This document shows, piece after piece, positions 1 through 7,186 of a DNA stretch of 18,585 bases. Origin of the DNA: Sedimentisphaerales bacterium (lineage in GTDB: Bacteria > Planctomycetota > Phycisphaerae > Sedimentisphaerales > SG8-4); contig JAFGJR010000127.1 of NCBI GenBank assembly GCA_016928975.1, positions 1 through 18,585 of the forward strand, read 5' to 3'. The position numbers and the translations under genes were made by a program. Every line of letters starts with the position of its first letter. The first letter of the stretch is position 1. The notes under the pieces were generated by a model that saw only the letters and a list, made by a program, of their open reading frames with translations, searched no databases and had not been told where the DNA came from.

Positions 1-1
1 A

Positions 2-658
2 TGTCCACCGGCGGAAACGCAGTGCCCGGCCGTTCCGACGGAGTGTCCGCCCGTCGAGACCAGGTGCCCGCCGATAGAGACCAAATGCCCGCTGTCGGAA
101 ACACAATGCCCGGCCGTCACAACCCAGTGCCCACCGGTAGAGACTGAGTGCCCGGTCGATCCGGTGGTAACCCAGTGCCCTGCCGTTGAGACCAGGTGCC
201 CGCCCGTGCGGACGAAGTGTCCGGCCACGGAGACTGAATGCCCGGCGGCAGAGACCAAGTGCCCACCGGTAGAAACTGAGTGCCCGATCGATCCGGTGGT
301 AACCCAGTGCCCAGCCGTCGAGACTAAGTGTCCGCCCGTGCGGACGAAGTGCCCACCGACGGAGACTGCATGCCCGGCGGCAGACACGCAATGTCCTGTA
401 GCCGAGACCAAGTGCCCGGCCGTCACGACCCAGTGCCCACCGGTAGAGACCCAGTGCCCGATTGATCCCGTCGCGACCCAGTGTCCAGCCGTCGAGACCA
501 AGTGTCCGCCGGTGCAGACCAAGTGCCCACCGACGGAGACTGCATGCCCGGCGGCAGACACGCAATGTCCTCCTGCCGAGACCAAGTGCCCGGTGGCGGA
601 AACCAAATGCCCAGTCCTCGCGACCAAGTGCCCCGTTGTGAGGACTCAGTGTCCGTGC
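2..658 (+). repeat. Tandem 21-bp repeat array encoding CPxxxTx heptads
   Basis: Thirty-one consecutive units of 21 bp begin with TGC or TGT followed by CCN. Three units are lengthened to 27 bp by a GAT-CCG-GT insertion encoding Asp-Pro-Val, at about 158, 290 and 464. These markers split the array into larger units of 132 and 174 bp. The units after the second and third markers match in order and largely in DNA (PAVETK, PPVRTK or PPVQTK, PPTETA, PAADTQ), which points to recent duplication of multi-unit blocks. Differences between units are both silent and amino-acid changing, but the cysteine, proline and threonine codons stay fixed. Confidence 0.9.
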
Positions 659-775
659 TACATGTGGGAGTCAATACGTCTATCGACCGCGCCGGAGTGC
701 CCGGCGATCGATGTAGCCTGCCCGTCTGTCGTGGCGATGTGTCCGCCAGAGCAGTTCGTCATTGTCGGCTTATAG
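2..775 (+). CDS. Cysteine-heptad repeat protein, 5' end outside window
   Basis: The reading frame is open from the second base, so the start lies upstream; the GTG at 164 is an internal valine codon (DPVV), not a start. The visible part is 257 residues with 35 cysteines, 34 of them followed by proline. Nearly all are exactly seven residues apart in the pattern C-P-x-x-x-T-x, with glutamate often before threonine. The rhythm is broken three times by C-P-(V/I)-D-P-V, which adds two residues and marks higher-order units. The array ends in CPCYMW, then 13 residues later three more CP heptads and a hydrophobic tail, FVIVGL. I do not recognise the family. No membrane segment or catalytic motif is seen. 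Regular cysteines suggest a secreted protein stiffened by disulfides, or a metal binder; this is inference. The neighbour at 915 is convergent, so no operon partner is visible. Confidence 0.8.
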   Translation, partial: CPPAETQCPAVPTECPPVETRCPPIETKCPLSETQCPAVTTQCPPVETECPVDPVVTQCPAVETRCPPVRTKCPATETECPAAETKCPPVETECPIDPVVTQCPAVETKCPPVRTKCPPTETACPAADTQCPVAETKCPAVTTQCPPVETQCPIDPVATQCPAVETKCPPVQTKCPPTETACPAADTQCPPAETKCPVAETKCPVLATKCPVVRTQCPCYMWESIRLSTAPECPAIDVACPSVVAMCPPEQFVIVGL

Positions 776-787
776 GATAGAGGCACG

Positions 788-804
788 AGCCGGAGCGCTC
801 GGCT
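788..804. terminator. Weak hairpin between convergent genes
   Basis: AGCC and GGCT arms flank GAGC/GCTC with one bulged G, in the 139-bp gap between the convergent ends of the cysteine-repeat gene and the gene ending at 915. The stem would have to open at its centre to form a loop and no T tract follows, so the terminator reading is weak. Confidence 0.2.
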
Positions 805-914
805 GCGTGATTGCGGCGGCTACGAACCTAATCCCATCGGCTTCGGCGGGCACAGAGAAGGTGTCAAAGCTGCGGAACAGCGGATACCGACACGGCCCTG
901 AGCGCAGATGAGAG

Positions 915-1919
915 TTACTTGCGCGCGCTTGGGTCGATCTCGCATGCCACGCGGAAACCGATGAAGTCCATCTGTGGCAGCCACCATTTGCTCTTGGGCA
1001 GTTGCGGGTCGTTCATGCGCCACCAGTGTTCCTCATAGGCTCGTGCTGCACAGCGGACCTCGGCATCCGGACTATCGTAGAAGCCGCCGCGCGCCACGTG
1101 CACCTTGCCGGTCGCCGGGCCTACGGGATTGGAGGCAGGGTTTGCCTTGGCCGCCTCCTCGTATGCAGCAGGACCGTAGAAATCGTGGACCCACTCCCGA
1201 ACGTTGCCCAGCATGTCGTACAGGCCCCAGGCGTTGGGCTTCTTGGCGCCCACTTCGCGGGGCCCGAAATCGACATTTCCCTGGTACCAGGCGTATTCGT
1301 CCAACTCGTTGGGATCATCCCCGAACCCAAAGATAGACGTCGTCCCAGCCCTGGCGGCGTATTCCCATTCCGCCTCGGTAGGCAGGCGGTACTTCTTGCC
1401 GGTCTTGTGCGAAAGCCAAGCGCAATAGGTCACAGCGTTGTGCCAGCTCATCCCCATGGCCGGATGCTTCTTGTCGTACCCCATGGTCAGATCGCCGTAG
1501 ACCGGCGTGGGGCCGGTGATCGCATTGACACCGCTGGCACCGACGGGTTCCGAGTTCTTCCGAGCCTCTTGTACTCCCGCGAAGTCCTTCTGGGCGGTAC
1601 CTGTTTCCTCATAGTAGGCCAGAAAGAGTTCGAGCGTCGTCTCCGTCGTGCAGAGATAGAACGGAGCGACGGCGACCTTATGCTGTGGCCCTTCGTCGTC
1701 CGCCCGGCCGGGTTGGTCCGCGGGACTGCCCATCAGGAAGCTGCCGCCGGGGATGAGCACCATGTCGAAAGACAGCTCCTCCCCGGTCTTGGTCATTATG
1801 GTGTCGGTGTACTTCTCTAGGGGCTTCCCGCCCCAGGCGAGCGTCCGGGCCGCCGTAGCAGCGATCAGACTCGCTGCAAGCACGGCCGCCTGCATCAGCA
1901 CCCTACTGCGTCTGACCAC
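915..1919 (-). CDS. Secreted formylglycine-generating-enzyme-like protein lacking the active-site cysteine pair
   Basis: This is a 334-residue protein of the FGE-sulfatase/SUMF1 fold. Family blocks are DMVLIPGGSFLMGS (about 52-65), RLPTEAEWEYAARAG (178-192), NAWGLYDMLGNVREW (229-243), ARGG (276-279) and IGFRVAC (320-326). The start is taken as GTG at 1919 because GAGGAG lies eight bases upstream and it gives a clean signal peptide: arginines, a run of Ala/Leu/Ile, then TLA near residue 28. The ATG at 1895 is a poorer alternative, and the frame runs further upstream only by overlapping the next gene. Active FGEs carry CHxSYC after the RGG block. Here that stretch reads FYDSPDAEVRC, so the catalytic pair is missing and sulfatase activation is unlikely. 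It more likely has a binding or other secreted role. It follows the oxidoreductase gene by 110 bp. Confidence 0.85.
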   Translation of the reverse strand: MVRRSRVLMQAAVLAASLIAATAARTLAWGGKPLEKYTDTIMTKTGEELSFDMVLIPGGSFLMGSPADQPGRADDEGPQHKVAVAPFYLCTTETTLELFLAYYEETGTAQKDFAGVQEARKNSEPVGASGVNAITGPTPVYGDLTMGYDKKHPAMGMSWHNAVTYCAWLSHKTGKKYRLPTEAEWEYAARAGTTSIFGFGDDPNELDEYAWYQGNVDFGPREVGAKKPNAWGLYDMLGNVREWVHDFYGPAAYEEAAKANPASNPVGPATGKVHVARGGFYDSPDAEVRCAARAYEEHWWRMNDPQLPKSKWWLPQMDFIGFRVACEIDPSARK

Positions 1920-1973
1920 TGTTCGGTCTCCTCGAACCTTTGTAGTGAAGCCCTGATGGACATCGAGATGAGG

Positions 1974-2012
1974 CGTGAAACGCAGACAGCCGCATCCACT
2001 TCGCGTTTCACG
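1974..2012 (-). terminator. Stem-loop after the Gfo/Idh/MocA gene
   Basis: A perfect 10-bp inverted repeat, CGTGAAACGC and GCGTTTCACG, is separated by 19 bases in the 110-bp gap between the two genes. No T run follows on the minus strand, so it may be a weak terminator, an mRNA stability element or an operator. Confidence 0.4.
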
Positions 2013-2029
2013 TCTTGCGACCGGCTGCT

Positions 2030-3436
2030 CTACGCAAAGTCCCTGTATTCGCGGTCGGTGACGATGCCAGGCTGCGGCACAGGGTAGATGCCCTGTGCAT
2101 TCGACCGAAGCGGCGCCGGCGAATCCATCGTCAGTTTGTCCACATCCGGCGCCATCTCGTGCGGGCAGTTGAGCATCTGATCGTACGTGATGATATTGCC
2201 GGTGTGAGCTGCCATGCGACCCATTGAGGTCACCAGGCTCGCGATCGCACCGCACTCGGCCTCGTTGTAGGCCTTGTCGTTGCGAATGGCGTCAACCAGG
2301 TCGTCCCACTCGTTCTGATAAGGACTCTGCTGGTCGCGGCGGATGCGCGACTCCCAGATCAAGTTCGAGCGATCCGGATTCTGACCCTTGTACGTGCTGG
2401 AGGGCAATCCGCAGTCGCTGTCCCTTGAGACGATGGCCATGCCTTTGCTGCCGTGCGCGTAGCTGGAGTAGATGTCGCTACAGCCCGTCATGCAGCGGCC
2501 GTCGAAATTCATTTTGCTCCCGTCGGCGAACGTGTATTCCACCGCGTAGACATCGAAGTTCTGGTCCACGTAGGTCTGGCCCTCGGGACTCTGGCGATAG
2601 TGTCGGCCGCCCAGCGCTTGGGCCTCGACCGGCCAGGCGTTCTTCATCCAGCAGAGATGGTCGATGTGGTGGATGTAGAAGTCGCTGAAGTTGCCGCCGC
2701 TGGCCCAGAGGAAGCTGTGAAAACGCTGCACCTGGTAGAGCAGTTCGCTAACGCCGGGGGGCTTGGCCACGGACGAGAAGAAGCCGGCCGGTCCATGCAT
2801 CCGGTAACCGCGCATCAGGATAATGTCGCCGATTTCGCCGTCCTGGATGCGCTGATGCAGTTCCTCGAAGGCCCGGCTATGACGAGACATCAATCCGACG
2901 CCGACCTTGAGGTTCTTGGCTGTCGCGGTATCCGCCAGCTTGAGCATCTTCTTCGTGGTGGGGCCGTCCACGGTCACGGGTTTTTCCATGAACACGTTGA
3001 GCCCCTTCTCGACAGCGTAGCCAAAGTGGACCCAGCGAAAGGCCGGCGGTGTCGCAAGGATCGCCACATCACCTGGCCGCAGACAGTCCATCGCCTTCTT
3101 GTAGGCGTCGAAGCCGATGAACCTCCGCTCGGGCGGCACGTCCCCTTTGTCGCCACATGCCTCCTTCAGGTTCTGGTAGCTGCCGGCCAGCCGATTCTCA
3201 AAGACATCCGCCATGGCCACAAGCTCAATCGGGCCGCGTCCTCGGACCGACATAGCATCGGCGGCGGCCCCCGAGCCCCGCCCGCCGCAGCCGACCAAGG
3301 CCAGCTTGATGGTGTTATCCTCCGCGGCGTACATGCGCGGGACAGCTCCAACCACGAAAGTCGAAGTCGCGGCGATCCGACCGGTGTTCTTCAGAAACTC
3401 GCGACGAGACGTGTGCTTTTGCGTGATTTCGCTCAT
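2030..3436 (-). CDS. Tat-exported Gfo/Idh/MocA-family oxidoreductase
   Basis: This is a 468-residue NAD(P)-dependent dehydrogenase of the Gfo/Idh/MocA family, whose members oxidise or epimerise sugars, inositols and glycosidic hydroxyls. A twin-arginine motif, SRREFLK (residues 10-16), and the hydrophobic run to about residue 38 predict folded export through Tat. The Rossmann fold follows with GCGGRG (49-54). The catalytic MEKP motif has its lysine near 152, and IHHIDHLCW (255-263) supplies probable active-site histidines. The start ATG at 3436 has AGGAGAAGG just upstream; an ATG nine codons earlier is less well placed. Secreted planctomycete members often act on polysaccharide fragments, but the substrate cannot be read from sequence. 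It probably shares its transcript with the formylglycine-like gene downstream. Confidence 0.92.
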   Translation of the reverse strand: MSEITQKHTSRREFLKNTGRIAATSTFVVGAVPRMYAAEDNTIKLALVGCGGRGSGAAADAMSVRGRGPIELVAMADVFENRLAGSYQNLKEACGDKGDVPPERRFIGFDAYKKAMDCLRPGDVAILATPPAFRWVHFGYAVEKGLNVFMEKPVTVDGPTTKKMLKLADTATAKNLKVGVGLMSRHSRAFEELHQRIQDGEIGDIILMRGYRMHGPAGFFSSVAKPPGVSELLYQVQRFHSFLWASGGNFSDFYIHHIDHLCWMKNAWPVEAQALGGRHYRQSPEGQTYVDQNFDVYAVEYTFADGSKMNFDGRCMTGCSDIYSSYAHGSKGMAIVSRDSDCGLPSSTYKGQNPDRSNLIWESRIRRDQQSPYQNEWDDLVDAIRNDKAYNEAECGAIASLVTSMGRMAAHTGNIITYDQMLNCPHEMAPDVDKLTMDSPAPLRSNAQGIYPVPQPGIVTDREYRDFA

Positions 3437-3474
3437 GGCAGGCCTTCTCCTACTGACTGGCATATGCTCGAGCC

Positions 3475-3517
3475 GTTTGGCTAACCCCAGGGAATGGCAC
3501 TTGCTGTTAAGCCAAAC
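3475..3517 (-). promoter_or_regulatory. Inverted repeat in the leader of the oxidoreductase gene
   Basis: GTTTGGCT (3475-3482) and AGCCAAAC (3510-3517) are exact complements, extended by AAC/GTT with one bulged base, leaving a 20-base loop. It ends 38 bases before the start codon and downstream of the candidate promoter, so it would fold in the mRNA leader. It could be an attenuator or a protein-binding operator. Confidence 0.4.
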
Positions 3518-3541
3518 ACCATCCGGAGCTCGTCATGTGCC

Positions 3542-3569
3542 ATTATCCCAGCGTTGCCGCAGAACACAA
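3542..3569 (-). promoter_or_regulatory. Candidate extended -10 promoter for the oxidoreductase pair
   Basis: On the minus strand TGGGATAAT gives a GATAAT -10 box (3542-3547) with an extended TGn. A poor -35 box, TTGTGT (3564-3569), lies 16 bases upstream. Transcription would start near 3535, leaving about 100 bases of leader that holds the inverted repeat at 3475-3517. Confidence 0.35.
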
Positions 3570-3902
3570 GGGCATTCGGCCTCTCAGTCCGTCCCCCATC
3601 TGCTGAGGCAGCGTAACGCTGCATCAACGCCTCCCGCGGAGCCAGGTACGTGCTCAGCCTGCTGCTTGTCACAGCGCGCCGGCTCTGTACGTCACATCGT
3701 CCAAGATGCACGCATGGCACGAAGGAGCAACCGGCTTGCCGCCTCGTCGCCAGGGAACTCCTCGTTCACGGGGTTCCGCTTAAGCGAGCGCTGCAACCTG
3801 TAAGCGATGATGGTCAGGCGCCCCAGGAACGCCTCCATCAATTGACTGAGCCAGACAGTGTGTCCACTTCAGATAACAGAAGTCGAGCCCAACCGGCCGG
3901 CA
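3570..3902. other. Gap without a convincing gene
   Basis: This is the untranslated downstream side of the six-gene operon. It holds a 15-bp near-perfect palindrome, GCAGCGT-A-ACGCTGC (3608-3622), of operator size. A 48-codon minus-strand frame (3692-3838, ATG at 3838) has protein-like composition (residues such as FLGRLTIIAYRLQRSLK) but no ribosome-binding site or recognisable family. It may be the remnant of a lost gene or chance. No strong terminator is seen after 3903. Confidence 0.4.
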
Positions 3903-4934
3903 TCATGCCCGGACTGCATCGAACATGGCCTTGACATTGGCAGGAGGTGTATCCGGCAGAATGGCCTCGTGACTGGGGGAAATGATAAGACCGGTGGGAA
4001 AGATGTCTTTGAGCTCCTTGACCTTGGCGCGGATCTGCTCGGGCGTGCCGTTGACCATCAGGTCCTGCGCGTCCACACCGCCGCAGAACGAGATTCTGTC
4101 TCCAAAGTCACGCTTCAACGCACGCGGTTCCATACCTGCGGCTAAAGCCTGGATGGGGTGAACGGCGTCCACGCCGATATCGATCAGGTCGCCGATGATG
4201 TCACGAATCGATCCGCAGGAATGGTGGATCACCTTGACACCATAGCTCCTGGCCTGTTCGACAAGTCGGCGCGTGCCTGGGAACGCGAATTGTCGGATCA
4301 TCTCCGGCGACAGCATCAGGCCCGTTTGACAGCCGAAGTCGTTACCGATGAGGATGGCGTGGAGCTTGCCTTGCGTCGCCTCGTAGAATATCTCGTTGGC
4401 CGCGACGTAGAAGTCAGCGATCTTGTCGATCACCGCCCGGAACGTATCGGGCGCCTGAACCATCTGCACGAAGGCGTTCTCCATGCCAAAGGCGGCGCAG
4501 GCGTCCTGAAAATGGGCCGACCAGATGACGCCCAGGACAGCATGTCCGGCCGGCGCTGCCTTCACAACCCGTCGGCATTCGTCCGCATCGATGTGTAAGG
4601 TCGGATCGGGCCAGTCGAAGTCATCGACACGGCTCGGGTCCGTGACATCCTCGAAGAAGCCGGGGGCATTGAGCGTCCTGTGCTCCCGCTTGATTCTGCC
4701 TTTCTTGGCAAAGTCAAAGGCAGCGTAGATCGCGTCCGAGGTCGGCGAGTGATAAGGCAATTCCACCGGCACGATGTCATCGTCCAGCTTCTCGATCAAT
4801 CCGTGGATATCCTTGGCCCCGAAGTACTCAAACAGCCCTTCATGGGCGGCTGGATCGGGAATGCCCAACCAGGTACACGGACGATCGACGGCTTGTCGCT
4901 CGATCGTGGCATAGAATCGTTCGACATGGTCCAC
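3903..4934 (-). CDS. UroD/MtaA-like protein, probable corrinoid-type methyltransferase
   Basis: This 343-residue protein has the uroporphyrinogen-decarboxylase (URO-D) fold. The start is GTG at 4934: GAGGAG lies seven bases upstream, and it falls 13 bp after the rhaT stop, whereas earlier starts would overlap rhaT. Conserved stretches are GNDFGCQTGLMLSPEM (197-212), VIHHSCGS (235-242), GVDAVHPIQ (254-262) and FCGGVDAQ (283-290). The spacing H238-S-C240 with a later C284 fits the HxC...C zinc site of MtaA/CmuA-type methyltransferases, which move methyl groups between corrinoids and thiols, better than haem synthesis. As the last gene of a sugar operon, it could take a methyl group from an O-methyl sugar or similar compound; this is inference. 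No corrinoid-binding protein gene is present here. The exact function is unknown. Confidence 0.85.
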   Translation of the reverse strand: MDHVERFYATIERQAVDRPCTWLGIPDPAAHEGLFEYFGAKDIHGLIEKLDDDIVPVELPYHSPTSDAIYAAFDFAKKGRIKREHRTLNAPGFFEDVTDPSRVDDFDWPDPTLHIDADECRRVVKAAPAGHAVLGVIWSAHFQDACAAFGMENAFVQMVQAPDTFRAVIDKIADFYVAANEIFYEATQGKLHAILIGNDFGCQTGLMLSPEMIRQFAFPGTRRLVEQARSYGVKVIHHSCGSIRDIIGDLIDIGVDAVHPIQALAAGMEPRALKRDFGDRISFCGGVDAQDLMVNGTPEQIRAKVKELKDIFPTGLIISPSHEAILPDTPPANVKAMFDAVRA

Positions 4935-4947
4935 TTTGGGACTCCTC

Positions 4948-5985
4948 TCACCCAACTGCCCTGATGCTGTTGGCGTAGCCGAGAATGATCCAGGAGACGA
5001 CCAGGACACCATCGCCAATCAGCAGTACACGCAAAGGCGTCGTCATGCCCTTCCACTCGCCGTCTTTGAGCCCCCACATGCTGCTGATAACCAACGACAG
5101 CGCCAGGAACATCGACCAGCCGATCACCGGCCCGAGCTTGCCCATGATAGCAGCGCCTTGGCCGTACACACCCAGGGCCGCAAACCACAACAGCGAGGTA
5201 ATCAGCGCTACGACAATACCCGTCCCGGATTTGGGCGATGCATAGGTCTTGAACGATTTGTTCTTGAACAGGAGAAACAGGCTGTAGGCCAGATTGACCA
5301 GAAAGCCGCCGAACAGCGCGATGTTCCAGGCCACGAGACTGGCATTGCGAGGCAGAACGTCTTGCGCTATGGCCGCTTGGGCCGCCGGCTGGGCCTTGGT
5401 GAAGCTCACGTTGAGCAAGGCGGCGCCGAACCCGTTGAGTATCGCGAAGAGCAACCCTACGTAGAACATCTTGCCCTGACGAATTCCCGCCACTGTCTGC
5501 CCAAGCTTGACCTGCATGGCCTCTCGAAGAATACCCGCGTAGGTCAGGACGACCACGCCCAGGACCATGACCACGATACCCGCGATGATCCAGGGCACAG
5601 CCGGATCGGCCGCGAAGTCCTTGATCCCAAAGAGCGGAATGAGCGAGCCCATGGCCGCCGCCAGAGACATGGTAATGCCGTAGGCCAGAGACATGCCGAT
5701 GTAGTTGATGGCCAAGCCGAACATCAGGGCGCCCACGCCCCAGCATCCGCTGCAAATCAGCGACAACCACAAGTCACCCGACGGCACAGCCTTGATAGCC
5801 CCCCACAGGTCAGGCACGAGCACCGAGGCGACGCCATACGGAATGACCACCATGCCGATGACGGTGAAGATCAGCCAGAAGGCCTCCCACGCCAGCGGTG
5901 CGAACTTCTTCATGCCCAGGCCAAACGTACCCTGGAACAATCCCGCCAGGAGGATCAAGAGAAGCGAGAAGTGGAATTCACTCAT
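4948..5985 (-). CDS. rhaT: RhaT-family sugar:proton symporter
   Basis: This is a 345-residue, ten-helix inner-membrane protein of the L-rhamnose-proton symporter family, the same length as E. coli RhaT. Recognisable stretches include WEAFWLIF (33-40), the glycine-rich GCWGVGALMFGLAINYIGMS (80-99) and LAYGITMSLAAAMGSLIPL after it. The ATG at 5985 overlaps the upstream transporter's stop by four bases (ATGA), with AAAGGG eight bases before it, so translation is probably coupled. L-rhamnose is the family substrate and a rhamnosidase gene lies 4 kb upstream, which supports it. However, rhamnose isomerase, kinase and aldolase are missing from the window, and planctomycete relatives may carry other deoxysugars or sugar acids. 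Confidence 0.88.
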   Translation of the reverse strand: MSEFHFSLLLILLAGLFQGTFGLGMKKFAPLAWEAFWLIFTVIGMVVIPYGVASVLVPDLWGAIKAVPSGDLWLSLICSGCWGVGALMFGLAINYIGMSLAYGITMSLAAAMGSLIPLFGIKDFAADPAVPWIIAGIVVMVLGVVVLTYAGILREAMQVKLGQTVAGIRQGKMFYVGLLFAILNGFGAALLNVSFTKAQPAAQAAIAQDVLPRNASLVAWNIALFGGFLVNLAYSLFLLFKNKSFKTYASPKSGTGIVVALITSLLWFAALGVYGQGAAIMGKLGPVIGWSMFLALSLVISSMWGLKDGEWKGMTTPLRVLLIGDGVLVVSWIILGYANSIRAVG

Positions 5986-7163
5986 GCGACAGACCCTTTC
6001 TCGATTGCAGACCCACGCGTGGGTTGAGAACCCACCCTACCGTTATTTGCAGCAGTAGCGCGGCCTGTCTGGTGTTTACGCCAGTAGTTGGCCAGCACCG
6101 AGCCGGAGACATTCATCCAGGGACTGAAGATTGCCGGCGCCAGACCTACTGTGGCGAGCCTACCCATCCGCGCGGCCAAGCCCGAAGCCATACCGCCGTT
6201 CTGGAGGCCGACCTCGATGGCAATCGTTCTGCAGGAGTCGCGGTCCAACCCGAAGAGCCATGCCGCCCAGTACCCGAGAACGTACCCGACGCTGTTGTGC
6301 AGGATCGCCGCGACAAAGAGTAAAGCGCCGATCTCGAGCAAGTAGTCCCGGCCGGCGGCCGTGGTAATGGCGGTGAAGTAGATGATGCCGGCCATCGACA
6401 GCAACGGCATGAGACATTGCAGGGCCTTGAGCCGGTCCCTTCGTATCCAGTTGTAGATCAGGGCCGCAAGGATCGGCAACACGACCATGAGAACGATATC
6501 CATCATCATTTCCCAGAAATCCACCGGAACCATCTCACTGGCCAGCAGCTTCATCCAGAGCGGCGTCATAACAGGCGCCATCAGCGTGGCCAGCGAGGTC
6601 AGGGTTACCGATAGTGCCAGATTAGCGCCGGCCAGATACACCATGACATTGGACGCCAATCCGCTGGAACAAGACCCAATGAGTATGATACCGGCACCGA
6701 TCTCGGGCGGAAAGCCCAACGTCTTGGCCAGCGCGAATCCGACCAGCGGCATGATGGTGAACTGGCAGGCGATGCCGATGATCACGGCCTTGGGCATCTT
6801 GACGACACCGAGAAAGTCCCGGACACTCATCTGCGTGCCCATGCCAAACATCACGACCTGGATCACAATAAGGGTGAGCCGCTTGCGGGCTTCCTTGCTG
6901 AGACCGGCGCCGCCGATCACACGAAACGGTTCAGGATAAACCATGGCTGCCACCACGGCCGCGACAACGCAGACCGTATAGCGGTAGCCTTTCAGGGAAG
7001 GCACGCTCGTCAATCCCACGGCCAGGAGGATAGGACAGGCCACAGCCAACGCGCGACAAGCGGAAAGAAAGCCCCCAAGCGAGCACGCGATCAAGCCAAG
7101 CAGACACGCCCCCGATAGAACCAGACACACCTGGTAGACCAGAGGCATTGCTTTCTTGGCCAT
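5982..7163 (-). CDS. BASS-family (bile acid:sodium symporter-like) transporter
   Basis: This 393-residue membrane protein has PF01758-type helices from about residue 95 on. Signatures are MFGMGTQMSVRDF, the CQFTIMPLVGF helix, GSCSSGLASNVMVYLAGAN and, late, EVGLQNGGMASGLA. Bacterial members carry organic acids such as pantoate, 2-oxo acids or sulfonates with sodium, not necessarily bile acids. About 90 extra N-terminal residues form two or three added helices. The start ATG at 7163 follows AAGGAAGG. It lies 23 bp after the racemase-family gene and overlaps rhaT by four bases. The last 25 or so residues are polar and partly encoded by a palindromic repeat (6011-6035), so the natural C-terminus was probably shorter. 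The substrate is unknown; an organic acid handled by the operon is the best guess. Confidence 0.85.
   Translation of the reverse strand: MAKKAMPLVYQVCLVLSGACLLGLIACSLGGFLSACRALAVACPILLAVGLTSVPSLKGYRYTVCVVAAVVAAMVYPEPFRVIGGAGLSKEARKRLTLIVIQVVMFGMGTQMSVRDFLGVVKMPKAVIIGIACQFTIMPLVGFALAKTLGFPPEIGAGIILIGSCSSGLASNVMVYLAGANLALSVTLTSLATLMAPVMTPLWMKLLASEMVPVDFWEMMMDIVLMVVLPILAALIYNWIRRDRLKALQCLMPLLSMAGIIYFTAITTAAGRDYLLEIGALLFVAAILHNSVGYVLGYWAAWLFGLDRDSCRTIAIEVGLQNGGMASGLAARMGRLATVGLAPAIFSPWMNVSGSVLANYWRKHQTGRATAANNGRVGSQPTRGSAIEKGSVA
6011..6035 (-). repeat. Palindromic repeat inside the BASS coding sequence
   Basis: Two overlapping palindromes occur: ACCCACG-CGTGGGT (6011-6024) and GTGGGTT-GAG-AACCCAC (6019-6035). 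On the minus strand the element reads in frame as V-G-S-Q-P-T-R-G and stays open to the stop. The two-hairpin build is that of a REP/MITE-like repeat. No second copy was found in this window. Confidence 0.6.
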
Positions 7164-7186
7164 TTGCCTTCCTTCTTGAGTTGGAA

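Noticed and set aside
164..166. GTG as the start of the cysteine-repeat gene
   Set aside because: The frame is open to the window edge with the same heptads upstream, and this codon is the valine of a DPVV unit.
2..658. CRISPR-like array of short repeats
   Set aside because: The 21-bp units are contiguous, have no unique spacers and keep an open frame with fixed Cys, Pro and Thr codons; this is a coding tandem repeat.
1920..2255. N-terminal extension of the formylglycine-like protein
   Set aside because: It would overlap the end of the oxidoreductase gene by over 200 bp and reads as low-complexity shadow sequence; the GTG at 1919 has the ribosome-binding site and signal peptide.
4796..5770. 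Long minus-strand frame of 324 codons over rhaT
   Set aside because: It is a shadow in another frame of rhaT and the UroD-like gene, with no family motifs.
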